This document shows, one piece after another, positions 54,814 to 64,000 of a stretch of 64,000 nt of DNA. A program made the translations under genes and the position numbers. Below the pieces are notes generated by a model, which was not told the origin of the DNA, ran no database searches, and saw only the letters and a program-made list of their open reading frames with translations. This stretch comes from Chitinophagaceae bacterium (lineage in GTDB: Bacteria; Bacteroidota; Bacteroidia; Chitinophagales; Chitinophagaceae). The stretch lies in the NCBI GenBank assembly GCA_023957575.1, contig JAMLGU010000003.1, positions 186,001 to 250,000 on the forward strand, read 5' to 3'. Each line of letters opens with the position of its first letter. Position 1 is the first letter of the stretch.

Positions 54814-56094
54814 ATGTACGATTTAATAAAAGAGCTTAGTTGGAGAGGAATGGTGCAGGATATCATGCCCGGAACACAGGAACAACTTAATAAGGAAGTA
54901 ACTACAGCATATATTGGATTTGACCCCACAGCAACCAGTCTGCATATCGGGAGCTTAGTGCCTATTTTATTATTAGTGCATTTACAAAAAGCAGGGCATA
55001 AACCCATTGCGCTTGTAGGCGGCGCTACCGGTATGATTGGCGACCCCAGCGGCAAAAGTCAGGAACGCAATTTGCTAAATGAAACGCAATTAGCAGAAAA
55101 TGTGGCAGGCATCAGACAGCAATTAGAAAAATATTTGAATTTCGACCCTTCGCTGCCGAATGCTGCAGAAATGGTAAACAACTACGACTGGTTTAAAAAT
55201 ATTTCTTTTCTTGAATTTTTGAGAGATGCGGGTAAGCATATCACCGTAAACTACATGATGGCAAAAGACAGTGTAAAGAAAAGATTTGAAGGAGAAGTGG
55301 GCATCAGTTACACCGAGTTTGCTTACCAATTGATGCAGGGATACGATTATTATCATTTGTACAAAGAAAAAAATTGTAAACTGCAAATGGGTGGCAGCGA
55401 CCAGTGGGGAAATATCACCACCGGAAGTGAATTCATCCGCCGAAAGGCCGATGGAGAAGCCTTTGCATTTACCTGCCCGCTTATCAGAAAAGCAGATGGA
55501 ACCAAATTTGGAAAAACAGAACAGGGTAATGTGTGGCTCGATGCTGAAAAGACTTCGCCTTACCAGTTTTATCAGTTTTGGCTAAATGCAAGCGATGAAG
55601 ATACAGAGGGCTGGATAAAAATTTTCACCTTCCTTGATGCACCTACAATCACAAGTTTGATTGAAGAACACAAAAAAAATGCTTCTCAACGTTTATTACA
55701 AAAAACATTAGCCAAAGAAGTAACCATTTTTGTACATGGGCAGCAGGAATATGAAAAAGCGGTAGAAACCACTGAGAAACTTTTTGCCAACCAAACCAAA
55801 CCTGCCGAAGAAATGAGCGAGGAAGATTTGCAGGGCTTGGAAGGTGTAATCAAATCTTTCATCGAGTCGGAAAAATTAAATGCCGGAATAGATATTGTAT
55901 CGTTGTTGGCCGAAACCCAAATTAGTTCGAGCAAAGGTGAAGCTCGAAAGCTTATTCAGGGAGGAGGTATCAGTCTCAACAGAAAGAAAGTGAGTGATGT
56001 ACAACAAATTGTCAACACTACAAATCTGTTGCACGAAAAATATCTGCTGCTTCAAAAAGGTAAGAAGAATTATTATTTAGTGGAGATAAAATGA
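54814..56094 (+). CDS. tyrS: Tyrosyl-tRNA synthetase
   Basis: Charges tRNA-Tyr with tyrosine. 426 residues from ATG 54814; a TTG two codons earlier is in frame but not needed. Class I signature [10 protein letters not shown] (HIGH region), tyrosine-site [22 protein letters not shown] (KMSKS loop, here in the KFGKT form usual for TyrS) and a C-terminal S4-type RNA-binding domain ([19 protein letters not shown]). Its stop overlaps the next ATG (ATGA). Confidence 0.98.
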   Translation: MYDLIKELSWRGMVQDIMPGTQEQLNKEVTTAYIGFDPTATSLHIGSLVPILLLVHLQKAGHKPIALVGGATGMIGDPSGKSQERNLLNETQLAENVAGIRQQLEKYLNFDPSLPNAAEMVNNYDWFKNISFLEFLRDAGKHITVNYMMAKDSVKKRFEGEVGISYTEFAYQLMQGYDYYHLYKEKNCKLQMGGSDQWGNITTGSEFIRRKADGEAFAFTCPLIRKADGTKFGKTEQGNVWLDAEKTSPYQFYQFWLNASDEDTEGWIKIFTFLDAPTITSLIEEHKKNASQRLLQKTLAKEVTIFVHGQQEYEKAVETTEKLFANQTKPAEEMSEEDLQGLEGVIKSFIESEKLNAGIDIVSLLAETQISSSKGEARKLIQGGGISLNRKKVSDVQQIVNTTNLLHEKYLLLQKGKKNYYLVEIK

Positions 56095-57518
56095 TAAGGT
56101 TATTAATACTGATAGTTCTCTCAGGTATTTTTACAATAGCTCAGGCTCAAACAATTTCGCCTGACAAGCCGGTTCTGCCGGTTGGCAATTTCAGTTTGGA
56201 GAATATTCCGGAATCTGAAATTAATATTCCTATTCAGATAGACCTAAAACCATTTTACAGTTTGGCAGACAAAAAAGTAGATACACTTTTCACTTCACCC
56301 GGTTATCCTAACTCCTGGGTGCAGGAAGGCTGCGATACCCGATACAAATACAGTTTCAGGCGTGGTCCGCTTCAGTTTGATTTTCAGAAAACGAGTATCA
56401 ATATTTCTTTTACGGGTTACTACAAAATCATCGGGTCAACCCGGGCCTGTGTAAACGGAGTAGCCATCTCGCCCTGGACTCCCGAATGTAAATGTGGTTT
56501 TGACGAAGGTGAAAGAAGAGTAAATGTGTCATATACCATCAATCTTACGGCGCTTACAAACTATACCGTAAAGATGGAAGTGGTGCGCAATGAACCCGTT
56601 CCCATTGATAAATGTACCGTTTGTTTCTGGGGGCAAGACATTACGCCTACCATTATGAAAGCCTTGAAAAAAGAGTTAGACGTTTCGAAGGCAGATTTAG
56701 AAAAAAGTTATGGGAGAATTGATTTGAAACCACAATTCCAGATGCTCTGGCATCAATTGAACACACCTTATAACGTCAACAATATGGGTTGGCTGCAAAT
56801 TAATCCGCAAAAAATAAGACTCAACAGATTATTCGGAAGCGGTGATAAACTCAATATCAATCTTGGTTTATCTGCCAAGCCGGTTTTGAAATTTGAAAAG
56901 CCTAACAATCCGCTGTCACCTGTTCCATCTATCAGTAGTTTCAGCCGCAATCCGGGGTTCAATATTTATGTAGATGCAGTTCTCAATTATGATTCACTAA
57001 GCGCTATCTTAAACAAGCAAATCGTTGGCAAAGAATATGAATTCAGGAAAGCATTTGTACGAAAGAAATTTATTTTTCAGGAATGTCAATTGATGGGCAG
57101 TCAAAACGAAAGACTGATTGTGAAAGTGAAATTTACCGGAAGTGATAACGGTTATTTTTATGTTACCGGGAAACCCGAATATGATGAGGCAACCAAAACA
57201 CTTGCAATCAAGAAAGTGGAATTCGATGTAAAATCAAAAGATGCCCTTTTAAAAACTGCCGATTGGCTGTTTTCAAAAAAGATAACCGGCGAAATAGAGA
57301 AAATGGCTAAATATGATCTCAGCAGTATGATAAACGATGCTCAAAAAAATATCTCCAATTATCTAAACAGTGAGTTCATTAAAGGAATAAAAGGCATTGG
57401 TAATATCAGTAAAATGACCATCAGCGGCATCCATCCTCAACCTAATCAATTAATGGTAAGAGCTTACGCAGGTGGAAGTTTCGCAATCAATGTTAGTTCG
57501 ATAAACTTTAGTTTTTAG
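56091..57518 (+). CDS. DUF4403-family exported protein
   Basis: 475 residues with a signal peptide (cleavage near AQAQ, residue ~20). It matches DUF4403 over its length: [68 protein letters not shown], and the end [10 protein letters not shown]. Internal symmetry suggests two lipid-binding-like (BPI/TULIP-type) halves, which is only a guess from pattern. A Cys-rich patch ([17 protein letters not shown]) may form disulfides. The four-base overlap with tyrS implies cotranslation, but a functional link to tRNA charging is unlikely. Confidence 0.88.
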   Translation: MIRLLILIVLSGIFTIAQAQTISPDKPVLPVGNFSLENIPESEINIPIQIDLKPFYSLADKKVDTLFTSPGYPNSWVQEGCDTRYKYSFRRGPLQFDFQKTSINISFTGYYKIIGSTRACVNGVAISPWTPECKCGFDEGERRVNVSYTINLTALTNYTVKMEVVRNEPVPIDKCTVCFWGQDITPTIMKALKKELDVSKADLEKSYGRIDLKPQFQMLWHQLNTPYNVNNMGWLQINPQKIRLNRLFGSGDKLNINLGLSAKPVLKFEKPNNPLSPVPSISSFSRNPGFNIYVDAVLNYDSLSAILNKQIVGKEYEFRKAFVRKKFIFQECQLMGSQNERLIVKVKFTGSDNGYFYVTGKPEYDEATKTLAIKKVEFDVKSKDALLKTADWLFSKKITGEIEKMAKYDLSSMINDAQKNISNYLNSEFIKGIKGIGNISKMTISGIHPQPNQLMVRAYAGGSFAINVSSINFSF

Positions 57519-57574
57519 AATAGAAAATTTTTTACCCTATCCCTTCGCCCATCCTCGTTTAAACTGTTAATTAA

Positions 57575-57780
57575 AAAGCAATCCCAACTATTTATCAAAA
57601 TGGCAGCTACACCTATATTATCATGAAAGGGGGTTCATATTATAACCCAACTTCCAGTTGGTGGTACGTTCAAGGTGGACCGAGGGAATTAGATTATCGT
57701 CAATATTTACTAAGAGTATCTCAAGGTTTCGAAAGAAATTCAACAGTAGGATTCAGATGCGTAAAAGATTTTTGGGTTCA
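57575..57780 (+). pseudogene. C-terminal relic of a formylglycine-generating-enzyme-like (SUMF1) protein
   Basis: An open frame without its beginning reads YQNGSYTYIIMKGGSYYNPT, SSWWYVQGGP, LLRVSQGFERNSTVGFRCVKD, the last ~60 residues of FGE-sulfatase-like proteins. The upstream ~250 residues are absent (the frame stops at 57572), and 57519-57574 is unrelated. Remaining ATG 57623 is internal. The relic's end is overlapped by the convergent glycosyltransferase gene. Confidence 0.78.
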
Positions 57781-58962
57781 ATTCAAAGAATCTCCAAAAA
57801 CGCGCCTATAGCTGCGGCAGAACTCTTTTTCACTAAATAATGACTGAGCCAGCGCTCTGCTTTTTTGTCCAAATTTTTCAATCAGCGTTTTATCATTTAT
57901 CAGAATTCTAAGCAGTTCAGCCCCTTGATCAATAACTTCCTGTTCTTGAGTAGCCGTTATTAATAATCCGTTCTCATTATGCCTCACATAGTCAGGAATG
58001 CTATCCACAGCCGTAGATACAATGATTTTACCGTAAGCCATCATCTGCATTACCACTACAGGGAGACCTTCATAAGCCGAGGTGAGTATCAGTACATCTG
58101 ATTTTTTATAAATAGAATTAAGATAGTTTTGATCTTTAATATTACCATAAAATGTACAAAATGGATAATCGACAGTACGTATAACATTATCTACATCACC
58201 AATAAAACTAAAATGAACTGAATCGCCGGCCTTTTGCATCTTTTCTGCAATGCCAGCAATCAGGTGTACCCGCTTTTGAGGAGCTCCACGACCAACAAAA
58301 AGTACCTGTAATTTTTCGTTCTGATGGCGTTCATACTCAGGAATGTCGATAAAATTTTCAATAAACATCAAACGGTCAGAAAACTCTACAGACAGATTGT
58401 TTTCCCTATACTGATTCTCCACCTTGCGCATCAACGCTTTGGTACTAAAAATTCTTAAATCTATAAAGTCAACAAAACCAATGCTATAACCTAACCAGGT
58501 ATCCAAATGGCAGAGTTCTATACGTTTTACTGTCTTACCGGCATAGGGTATCACCTTATAGAAATAAATACATTCTCCACCGAAAATGAATTTTATTTTC
58601 TGTTGCCTTATCCAAGATACAAGGATGCCGCGAAAAATGATATTTACAAAATGATACAATTTGTTGTCAATCCATTTATGTAAATCTATTATCCGCACGC
58701 CATCAATTTCAAACAAGTGGGCAAACTGATTATTTTTTGGCTTTTTAGAAAAAATAATCAAAGGCTTGAGTTCCCTAATGCAATTGGTTATATCTGCATT
58801 AACCTTAGGCGCACCGCCTATATCGGCGCTCGAAAAAAACAGAATGGCTCGGTGTTTTGTCTTCAGAGGTAAAAAAAAGCCAATGATCCTGCCTAATATT
58901 ACAAAGGGAGAAATGATTACCCTTTCAACCTTTAATTTTTTTCTGGCAGATAAATAGGTCAT
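57778..58962 (-). CDS. GT4-type glycosyltransferase
   Basis: 394 residues, cytoplasmic, GT-B fold. The N-terminal half has a basic/hydrophobic patch (VILGRIIGFFLPLK) suited to membrane contact and SSADIGGAPKVNADI; the C-terminal GT1 domain shows VLFVGRGAPQKRVHLIAGIAEKM, LILTSAYEGLPVVVMQMMAYGK and VSTAVDSIPDYVRHNENGLL. It transfers a sugar from a nucleotide donor to a growing surface polysaccharide or lipid carrier. It overlaps the upstream epimerase-like gene by four bases; last gene of the operon. Confidence 0.9.
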   Translation of the reverse strand: MTYLSARKKLKVERVIISPFVILGRIIGFFLPLKTKHRAILFFSSADIGGAPKVNADITNCIRELKPLIIFSKKPKNNQFAHLFEIDGVRIIDLHKWIDNKLYHFVNIIFRGILVSWIRQQKIKFIFGGECIYFYKVIPYAGKTVKRIELCHLDTWLGYSIGFVDFIDLRIFSTKALMRKVENQYRENNLSVEFSDRLMFIENFIDIPEYERHQNEKLQVLFVGRGAPQKRVHLIAGIAEKMQKAGDSVHFSFIGDVDNVIRTVDYPFCTFYGNIKDQNYLNSIYKKSDVLILTSAYEGLPVVVMQMMAYGKIIVSTAVDSIPDYVRHNENGLLITATQEQEVIDQGAELLRILINDKTLIEKFGQKSRALAQSLFSEKEFCRSYRRVFGDSLN

Positions 58963-59651
58963 TGTTTTGGGAAATATTTATTTAGAATCTTTTGAAGATA
59001 ATCTTTATCAAATTGAATCGACAATTTCTCAATAATGGGCGCAATGGGTGCAGTATCAATGTGCAGGTCATTTCCTTTGTCAAGCAGTGTAAAATTGCCT
59101 TTTGTTTCAAAATAATTTTCTATTTCATGCACAATATTTATTACCGGATAACTTTTCGGGTTAGCCACCACTACCACTTCATTTAAAAACAAATCTTTAT
59201 TCAAGATATAATGACAAATTCGGTACATGTCATCAATGTCCATAATATTTCTAAAGGCATTTTGCCATACCACAAATGGTGTCTTTGATAGTATATGATT
59301 TACAAAGAAATTAAAAACCGTATTTGGGTTATTATTTTTCCCTATCGGATTGGTTAATCTGAATATCGTAAACAAAGTTACTGATTGCTTTATCCAGTTT
59401 TCCATTTCCAGCTTGTGTTTTACGTACTTATTATTTTTAGATTCCCTGTCGGAAATGCTGCTGGTGCTGAAATAAACTAATTTCTTATCCGAATTTTTTT
59501 CGTAAACTGATTTCAAAAGTTGCAATTCTCTTTCAAACGGCTCGGCAGCTATATTTGATGAGTTAGAAACACCCGAGGCAAAAATAACCACCGAGTCATT
59601 TCTTTTATAATCATAAAACTGAGATGCTATCAATCCGTTTCCTACAACCAT
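58959..59651 (-). CDS. Short NAD(P)-dependent epimerase/reductase-like protein
   Basis: 230 residues, shorter than usual extended SDRs (~300). It begins MVVGNGLIASQFYDY, a Rossmann start with GxGxxA-like loop, then VVIFASGVSNSS, YFSTSSISD, YVKHKLEMENW with the YxxxK pair (Y-V-K-H-K) and FRLTNPIGKNNNPNTVFNFFV. The C-terminal substrate-binding part is small. Likely modifies a nucleotide sugar for the neighbouring glycosyltransferases. It lies 24 bp after the first glycosyltransferase gene and overlaps the next by ATGA. Confidence 0.78.
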   Translation of the reverse strand: MVVGNGLIASQFYDYKRNDSVVIFASGVSNSSNIAAEPFERELQLLKSVYEKNSDKKLVYFSTSSISDRESKNNKYVKHKLEMENWIKQSVTLFTIFRLTNPIGKNNNPNTVFNFFVNHILSKTPFVVWQNAFRNIMDIDDMYRICHYILNKDLFLNEVVVVANPKSYPVINIVHEIENYFETKGNFTLLDKGNDLHIDTAPIAPIIEKLSIQFDKDYLQKILNKYFPKQ

Positions 59652-59674
59652 TATGTACCTTTTATAGAGTAAAA

Positions 59675-60811
59675 TTATTTCAAATTATTTATTTCTCCGA
59701 CTGCTTTTTTTGCAATGTTTCCCCAATAGAAATGATCAAAAAACGATTCATCAATATTGTCTTTCTTTTGCAAAGCGGTTGCAGCAATAGCGTCTGCAAA
59801 TCTCTCATAATTTCTGTCTTCCACAATTTTTAAATGGTTGCCTGTAACCGACAGTGGAATGCCATAAGCGCCGGTAAAGAAAGAAACAGCAGGTGTATTT
59901 GCCGCCAAAGCCTCTACTAATTTGGTTTTTATCCCCCCTCCTTCTATTATTGGATTGATAAATATATCTGCAGCTTTAAAATAAAAACCAATATCCTCCA
60001 CAAAGCCTTTATATATTATATTATCAGGCTGATATTTTTTCAATTCGTTATATTCTTCGGGCAAACGAAGCCCACATACAATAATTTTGTAAGGTAGGGC
60101 AATTTTCTTTTTGAGTATGGGATTGATTTCACTGAGTATCATATCCAATCCCTCCCTGTTTGGAGGATAATCCAGTGTACCATTAAAAAGAATAAGTACA
60201 GTATCGGTAGTCAGGTTCAATTCATTGCAAAGGTGCTCCTTTGCAATGAACTTCTCCTGCAGTGGAACAGCTTTTTCATTTTCAATTCCGTAAGTGATAA
60301 CAATACAGTTTTGCGGATTTATATTAAATTTTCTGATCGCATATTCTCTATCTTCTTCCGTAATAAAAAAGTTCATATCTGCCGCACGATGGGTAAAACG
60401 TTCATAATAATACAATATTTTCCACCACCATTTACTCATTGTTCTAAATCGTTCATTTTCAATATTATGAGAGTGAACAATTAGTCTAATACCGGCAAAA
60501 TGCTTCAGCAAAAATCCTAACCATCCATAATAGGGATGTTCAATAATCAACGCCTTTATACCCGATCTGGTTAATAATCTTCTAAGTTTGAAAAAAAGAA
60601 AAATATTAATATACCTGAATTTGCTTTTACTACTCCCTAACACCGGTGTGGCAATAAAGTGTTCCTTTTCGGTAGCTTCATTTTCTGATACGGTATAGCA
60701 GGTTATGGAAGCATATTTTCCAAAATACTGAAGAAAATAATATATTCCCTTTTCCCCGCCGGAAATGGCCGGAATAATTTTATACGAAACCAATGATGCT
60801 ACCTTCATCAA
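59675..60811 (-). CDS. GT4-type glycosyltransferase
   Basis: 378 residues, GT-B fold: start MMKVASLVSYKIIPAISGGEKG (donor-side glycine loop), IIEHPYYGWLGFLLKHFAGIRLIVHSHNIENERF, donor-site LILFNGTLDYPPNREGLDM and ADIFINPIIEGGGIKTKLVEALAANTPAV with the EGGGIK sugar-nucleotide motif. Acts in the cytoplasm in surface glycan assembly. Its start overlaps the YfhO gene stop by four bases. Confidence 0.92.
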   Translation of the reverse strand: MMKVASLVSYKIIPAISGGEKGIYYFLQYFGKYASITCYTVSENEATEKEHFIATPVLGSSKSKFRYINIFLFFKLRRLLTRSGIKALIIEHPYYGWLGFLLKHFAGIRLIVHSHNIENERFRTMSKWWWKILYYYERFTHRAADMNFFITEEDREYAIRKFNINPQNCIVITYGIENEKAVPLQEKFIAKEHLCNELNLTTDTVLILFNGTLDYPPNREGLDMILSEINPILKKKIALPYKIIVCGLRLPEEYNELKKYQPDNIIYKGFVEDIGFYFKAADIFINPIIEGGGIKTKLVEALAANTPAVSFFTGAYGIPLSVTGNHLKIVEDRNYERFADAIAATALQKKDNIDESFFDHFYWGNIAKKAVGEINNLK

Positions 60812-63297
60812 TCAACGGCTTTTTTATTGTTTTTATTAGTCTGCCATTCCATAAAAAAACCTCCTAATACTACCACAATTAACAGCCATGAGCTCAGGTA
60901 CGAAATATTGATACCTCTTTTTACAGACTGAGGTTCAAAAACCAATTTTACCTCATGCTTACCTGCCGGAACTTTTAGACCACGCAGAACGTAATCCGTT
61001 TTAACAATTTCAGTTTTCTGTCCGTCAATATAGGCGTTCCAACCGGCAGGGTAATAAACCTCGCTCAATACTGCAAACTGAGCGTTGACTGCGCTGGTGG
61101 TATATTCAATTTCATCATTTGAATATTTTTTTAGCGTAATAGAAGCGCTGGAATCAGCCACAATATTACCAATACCCTGCATGTAAGATTGTTGAACAAC
61201 TGCGGTATCTTTCAAATTGGTATGCCCAATTGCCAACAATTCTTCTGCATCATTTGCTACAGGTTTTATAGCTTTAACAAACCATGCTGCGCCAAAATGC
61301 CCCGGGTTTTGCACCACATCTACCTGCCCTTGGGAGTTTTGATTGATTATATATTTTACATCCAATGCATTCAATAATTGTTCATTGGGACTGGTCATAA
61401 AATATTTTTCCAAAATATCCTGATAAATTCGAAGTTTTGCTGCATGGTATCCTAAAACAGAACGATGAAAATAGGATGCCCTGTTGTCATTCATTCCTCT
61501 GGAAACATCGAAAACACGAAAATGGGGGTCACTGTCTTTCAATATATGTTCATCCACAGGATTTTTTGTAAAGCTTTCGGTTTGCAATTCATCTTTTGGA
61601 ATAAAGTGGTCATCGTTTAAATACTTTTTATCTACTGACCATAAGTCGATAAAAGTGATAGCAGCCAATAAAACAACAGCTACGGTAGATTTAAGCGTAT
61701 TTTTAAGATACATATAAATTATGCCTAAAAGAATACCCATAAACAATATAGTGCGTAAAACCTGACCTCCGAACATGCTTTGCCTGTCTGCCTTCATACC
61801 GGATACTACGGCTTTGTTCAAAGTGTCGGTTCCGCTTTGGTCAAATTTTGCGTCCATTATCTGCTGGTCAAACCCTGAAGAATAATCCTGAGCCAGATAA
61901 ATGAGCCCGATTACTACCACAATGCCGCCCAGTGTATATAATATTTTTTTTAAATCCGCCTGTAGCATTTCTTTTGCATTCCTCGCAAAAAATAACTGAT
62001 GCACAGTAAGTACAGCCATTATAGGCATGGTAAACTCAGCAATGATGAGCGCCATTGACGGCGCTCTGAACTTGTTGTATAGCGGTAATATATCAAATAA
62101 AATATTATTGAAACCCATAAAATATTTACCCCAACTCATCAGTACTGAAAGGATGGTAGCGGCTAATAAAGCCCATTTAATGGGATGCCTGACGATTACA
62201 AACCCAATTATTGCCAATATAAAAATGAAGGCGCCAATATAAGGAGGACCGGAAGTACCGGCTTCACCCGGGCCTGTCATTCCGCCCCAATAAGATGGAA
62301 GGCCGGCAGCCATTGGTGCCGACGAGGTTTCAGGAACCCCTAATGCACCCAGTTTATTTACCACATTAGAGTTTTCGCCAAGCGTTTGAGCGCTGCTGCC
62401 ACCAAATGCTTTTGGCATCAGCATTACGAGAGGTTCATTAATTCTCATGCTGTATTGGAAAGCATAATCATGATCAAGCCCCTTGGTGTTAGCAGTTTTA
62501 ACGCTGTCACCCACAATCTCCACCGATTTGCCTCCACGCATAGTATATTTTGCATATTCGGTTGTGGTCATATAAGCCAATGAGTAACAGCCCAAACTAA
62601 TCAATGCCGCCACCGCCGATAAACCAAAAGCTATAGCAATGTGTTTGTAATCTTTATCTTTTATCCAAACAAAAAGATAACTGATGGCAATGGCGCCTGC
62701 CACCAAAAAGAAGTAATAACTTACCTGAGGGTGGTTTGAAAACAATTCGAGATAGGCGCCCAAGGTTGCCACTGCCACCCCTATCCAATACCTTTTATTG
62801 AAAATCAACAATAAACCGGCCAGCAATAAGGGCATGAAGGCAATAGCAAACATTTTGGTTTCGTGTCCGGCACCTATAATAACCGGATTATAGGTGGAAA
62901 AAGCAAATGCCAGCGCACCCAAAATACCTATAAAAGGGTTGAGACCCATTACCACACATAAAATGTAAAAGCAAACACTTGCAAGAAAAAAGAAATTCAT
63001 TGGCTTAGGTAACCCCAGAGCAAATACATTTTTCAAATCGGGCAAAAGTTTTTTCCCGGCCAGAAATATCTGGTAGTTGGGCATGCCGCTAAAAACGTTA
63101 GTGTTCCAAAGTGGATATTGACCGGTTTTTTCCTTTACGTCAAAAACATTTTGTACCGAACCTTTCCAGCCGATTATATCATGCTGGCTTAGTACATCGC
63201 CTTGCAATACGGGTTTGCAATAAATTATTGAAACCAACAAGAAGATAGTTACTGCTATAACATGCGGCACCGCCATTTTCAGCCATTGATTTTTCAT
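60808..63297 (-). CDS. YfhO-family polytopic membrane protein
   Basis: 829 residues. A first membrane helix (MAVPHVIAVTIFLLVSIIYCKPVL) is followed by the family's YPLWNTNVFSGMPNYQIF, about a dozen further helices (~90-560) and a periplasmic C-terminal domain (~590-790) with FDVSRGMNDNRASYFH, LDVKYIINQ, YYPAGWNAYIDGQ and a last helix. YfhO is a GT-C-like glycosyl- or flippase-related protein thought to add sugars to teichoic or surface polymers; here it heads a four-gene operon with glycosyltransferases. Function in Bacteroidota is inferred. Confidence 0.92.
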   Translation of the reverse strand: MKNQWLKMAVPHVIAVTIFLLVSIIYCKPVLQGDVLSQHDIIGWKGSVQNVFDVKEKTGQYPLWNTNVFSGMPNYQIFLAGKKLLPDLKNVFALGLPKPMNFFFLASVCFYILCVVMGLNPFIGILGALAFAFSTYNPVIIGAGHETKMFAIAFMPLLLAGLLLIFNKRYWIGVAVATLGAYLELFSNHPQVSYYFFLVAGAIAISYLFVWIKDKDYKHIAIAFGLSAVAALISLGCYSLAYMTTTEYAKYTMRGGKSVEIVGDSVKTANTKGLDHDYAFQYSMRINEPLVMLMPKAFGGSSAQTLGENSNVVNKLGALGVPETSSAPMAAGLPSYWGGMTGPGEAGTSGPPYIGAFIFILAIIGFVIVRHPIKWALLAATILSVLMSWGKYFMGFNNILFDILPLYNKFRAPSMALIIAEFTMPIMAVLTVHQLFFARNAKEMLQADLKKILYTLGGIVVVIGLIYLAQDYSSGFDQQIMDAKFDQSGTDTLNKAVVSGMKADRQSMFGGQVLRTILFMGILLGIIYMYLKNTLKSTVAVVLLAAITFIDLWSVDKKYLNDDHFIPKDELQTESFTKNPVDEHILKDSDPHFRVFDVSRGMNDNRASYFHRSVLGYHAAKLRIYQDILEKYFMTSPNEQLLNALDVKYIINQNSQGQVDVVQNPGHFGAAWFVKAIKPVANDAEELLAIGHTNLKDTAVVQQSYMQGIGNIVADSSASITLKKYSNDEIEYTTSAVNAQFAVLSEVYYPAGWNAYIDGQKTEIVKTDYVLRGLKVPAGKHEVKLVFEPQSVKRGINISYLSSWLLIVVVLGGFFMEWQTNKNNKKAVD

Positions 63298-63489
63298 GCG
63301 TCAAAGTATTTTATTGTTATCCCTCTTCAGGGGTAATATTTTTTTTGGGGGGGTAAGGTAGTATTATAATTCGTTCGAAAAAAACTGCCACCCTAACTGA
63401 TTACTCCTTTACCTAAAAATAAATATTACTTGTTTTCTTCAATTTTAAATATTTGGGCAAAATAATGCTATTTTAGATGAAAATAGCTT

Positions 63490-63786
63490 ATGCGTTGGTT
63501 AATATTTTTGTCCCGTGTTGCATTTCTATGTGGAATAATGATGCTGATGGCTTTTTCATTGCTTTTTGCCAATTGGAATAATGGCGAAACTATCTCCTCA
63601 GCGATTATTACAGCAGGATATGGTTTTGCCCTGTTGATTATTCCTCTGGTAAATATTCTATATCTGTTTTTATTTCTATTTGCAAAAAAAACCGGCGTTT
63701 CTCCCTGGCAAAAATGGATGAACTTTTTATTTCTGGTTGTATTGATATTGTATATTCTATCGATAAATAAAATCATTTCCATTTAA
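63490..63786 (+). CDS. Small membrane protein, three predicted helices
   Basis: 98 residues with hydrophobic segments ~5-27, ~38-65 and ~80-98 and a short basic loop (FAKKTGVSPWQKW). No family recognised. Divergent from yfhO. The codon pattern and membrane profile support a real gene. Confidence 0.65.
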   Translation: MRWLIFLSRVAFLCGIMMLMAFSLLFANWNNGETISSAIITAGYGFALLIIPLVNILYLFLFLFAKKTGVSPWQKWMNFLFLVVLILYILSINKIISI

Positions 63787-63843
63787 AAATCTCTTGCCTG
63801 CCATGTCAAAATATTTTGAATCATCAAACAATTGATTATTCAA

Positions 63844-64000
63844 TTATTCCTTTTCTGAATATCGTACAATCAAAAACCAGTCATTGTCCAATGGCAGATA
63901 TCCATAGTCATAACAGTAGCAATAAATATTCCCTTTTTTGGTTTGATACTGATGTGTAAAGTACTTGAAACTGAACCCTTTATTTGCAAGTTTCTCTTTA
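63844..64000 (-). CDS. 3' end of an unidentified gene (start outside window)
   Basis: 51 codons open to the window edge: GFSFKYFTHQYQTKKGNIYC, then YDYGYLPLDNDWFLIVRY before the stop. Tyr-rich, protein-like composition; no family assigned. Confidence 0.6.
   Translation of the reverse strand, partial: KEKLANKGFSFKYFTHQYQTKKGNIYCYCYDYGYLPLDNDWFLIVRYSEKE

Noticed and set aside
63298..63489. Terminator or riboswitch between yfhO and the small membrane protein gene
   Set aside because: Homopolymer runs (T and G) but no stable stem or known riboswitch core; it is a divergent promoter region.

Overview
The window (A/T-rich, 64 kb) is chromosomal DNA of a Bacteroidota species, most likely of the Chitinophagaceae type. 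The evidence is SusC/SusD outer-membrane pairs, many secreted glycan-degrading enzymes with signal or lipoprotein leaders, promoters of the TTTG-N19-21-TAnnTTTG type, and Bacteroidota-typical families such as BT_3987/DUF1735, DUF4397, DUF4403, YfhO and an ISAon1-type insertion sequence. Genus is not resolved from sequence alone.

Layout. 1-9081 (+): the end of one polysaccharide utilization locus (PUL): SusC C-terminus, SusD, a BT_3987/F5-8C surface lipoprotein, a GH20 beta-N-acetylhexosaminidase and a GH2 glycosidase. 9192-18822: mostly housekeeping genes, namely a tyrosine phenol-lyase/tryptophanase-family enzyme, shikimate dehydrogenase, phosphosulfolactate synthase, a TPR protein, two small exported proteins and SMC. 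19049-43905 (-): a large second PUL for acetylated rhamnogalacturonan-type pectin: GH105, two CE12 acetylesterases, PL11 lyase, GH106 rhamnosidase, an alpha/beta esterase, GH115, two GH2 enzymes, a CE6-like/CE4 fusion, GH28 and SusD. The susC gene here is decapitated: a 1455-bp insertion sequence with perfect 28-bp inverted repeats and no target duplication joins the susC C-terminus to the N-terminus of a different, truncated GH2 gene. That is the scar of an IS-associated deletion.

44270-46955 (-): an intact orphan cas6, a 21-bp tandem repeat that can encode a heptad repeat, a 470-residue-class helical protein of unknown function and a broken WYL-type regulator. It looks like the remains of a CRISPR-associated locus without array, effector or adaptation genes. 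47128-57518: DUF4397 lipoprotein, class III aminotransferase, DprA, ammonium transporter, cytochrome c relic, Tex, TyrS and DUF4403. 57575-63297: a relic of a formylglycine-generating-enzyme-like gene, then a tightly overlapping cell-surface polysaccharide operon (two glycosyltransferases, a short epimerase-like protein, YfhO). The window ends with a small membrane protein and the 3' end of an unidentified gene.

In the pectin PUL, esterases remove acetyl groups, GH28 and PL11 cut the backbone outside or in the periplasm, and GH105, GH106, GH115 and GH2 enzymes trim oligosaccharides. With its SusC partner broken, uptake by the cognate SusCD pair should be impaired unless another SusC substitutes. 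No tRNA, rRNA or CRISPR array was recognised.
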